From: an uncultured Verrucomicrobiota bacterium
GTDB taxonomy: Bacteria > Verrucomicrobiota > Verrucomicrobiia > Limisphaerales > UBA9464
Length of the DNA stretch: 32,284 nt
NCBI GenBank assembly: GCA_903842505.1
Contig: CAIMMI010000265.1
Span: 1 to 32,284 of the forward strand
Reading direction: 5' to 3'
The stretch's first letter is position 1; every line of letters begins with the position of its first letter. This document shows positions 31,829 to 32,284 of the stretch, in pieces. The notes beneath the pieces are model-generated. The model made no database searches, was not told the DNA's origin, and was given only the letters and a program-made list of their open reading frames with translations. The position numbers and the translations under genes are program-made.

Positions 31829-32284
31829 ATGATTGGGATTCGGCCTGGGCGCGGGTTGGTCGTGTGCGGGATGCTGCTGCTTGGGGTGGCTGGTGCCGCT
31901 CCGGCGCAGGCACAGGTCGACGTCGTTGCTGGACCTGTCGTGAATCCGGCGAACGAACATGAGTACTTCCTGCTTTCGCCGGGTGGCTGGCGTGAGTCGG
32001 AGGCGCTTGCGATCGCCTTGGGCGGGCATCTGGTGACGATTGATGACGCCGCGGAGCAGGCATGGGTCTTCGACACGTTCGGTGCGTGGGGCGGGATCCG
32101 GCGAAGTCTGTGGATCGGGCTGAATGACTCGGCGCAGGAGGGAGAGTTCGTCTGGGCGGATGGATCTTTGACGGGCTATTCGAACTGGCTGCCCGGGCAG
32201 CCGGACAACAGCCCGGTCACCAACGGCGAGGACTACGTTCACCTGCTGAACACCGGGAACGAGTATGGGCATCCCGGCGGATTC
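31829..32284 (+). CDS. Secreted C-type-lectin-like domain protein, 3' end missing
   Basis: The frame is open to the last base (152 codons). MIGIRPGRGLVVCGMLLLGV followed by AGAAPAQAQ is a signal peptide with an Ala-Gln-Ala cleavage site. The mature part starts a C-type-lectin-like fold: GHLVTIDDAAEQAWV, then LWIGLND, FVWADG, YSNWLPGQPDN and NGEDYVHL. The QPD triplet with the following N and ED matches the calcium and sugar site of galactose-type C-type lectins; in animal proteins EPN would mean mannose type. No disulfide-forming Cys pair is visible up to the end. The ribosome-binding site is weak; ATG 31871 is an alternative. Fifty-one bases separate it from hsdS, which may be the right edge of the island. 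Confidence 0.75.
   Translation, partial: MIGIRPGRGLVVCGMLLLGVAGAAPAQAQVDVVAGPVVNPANEHEYFLLSPGGWRESEALAIALGGHLVTIDDAAEQAWVFDTFGAWGGIRRSLWIGLNDSAQEGEFVWADGSLTGYSNWLPGQPDNSPVTNGEDYVHLLNTGNEYGHPGGF

Noticed and set aside
31774-31962. A short plus-strand frame after hsdS
   Set aside because: Arg/Trp-rich shadow of the lectin-like gene's signal region in another frame.

Overview
The window is GC-rich, densely coded DNA from a Gram-negative bacterium. It carries lipopolysaccharide (LPS) core genes, an MsbA-type flippase, an outer-membrane efflux factor and a three-part RND pump. The gene mix, several families of short palindromic intergenic repeats and a secreted C-type-lectin-like protein suggest Verrucomicrobiota or a relative. 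That placement is an inference; no rRNA or other phylogenetic marker is present.

Layout. (1) 151-8367 is an envelope glycan block: two translationally coupled heptosyltransferases (+), a family 2 and a family 4 glycosyltransferase (-), a SAM methyltransferase (+), then an MsbA-like ABC exporter followed by another family 4 glycosyltransferase (-). Together they would build and flip a lipooligosaccharide core. (2) 8564-14922 is housekeeping on the + strand: an aldehyde-dehydrogenase-superfamily protein lacking the usual general-base Glu, an A-type Fe-S carrier with HscB, a DUF1805/YunC protein, an MFS transporter with repeats inserted in its central loop, and a Uup-type ABC-F ATPase. (3) 14972-20495 is an efflux operon on the - strand: TolC-like lipoprotein, periplasmic adaptor and heavy-metal-type RND permease. 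(4) 20632-25429 holds a tightly coupled operon bshB1-bshA-PaaK/CapK-like adenylate ligase on the - strand, convergent with a GNAT acetyltransferase and followed by a methyltransferase gene broken by one in-frame TAG. BshA and BshB1 carry out the first two steps of bacillithiol synthesis. BshC, the known third enzyme, is not in the window, and the ligase occupies the third position in the operon. (5) 25861-31777 is a type I restriction-modification island (hsdR, a zeta-toxin-like P-loop kinase, a 70-residue protein, hsdM, hsdS) with the kinase/small-protein pair nested inside by overlapping genes. hsdS carries a C8 run between its two target-recognition domains. (6) From 31829 a secreted C-type-lectin-like protein runs off the end.

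Intergenic spaces are short and mostly filled by dispersed repeats: REP-like 25-mers with GTAG heads (one single, one inverted pair, one variant), an inverted element built from CGCAGAT units, two copies of a TTCAAACTT-rich inverted element, and others. The only gap above 300 bases between confident genes is 25430-25860, at the edge of the restriction island. It holds a purine-rich repeat and a doubtful small ORF. No tRNA, rRNA, CRISPR array, intact insertion sequence or origin was seen.

The best candidates for new biology are the bsh operon with its ligase (a possible variant low-molecular-weight thiol pathway) and the toxin-like pair embedded in the type I restriction operon.
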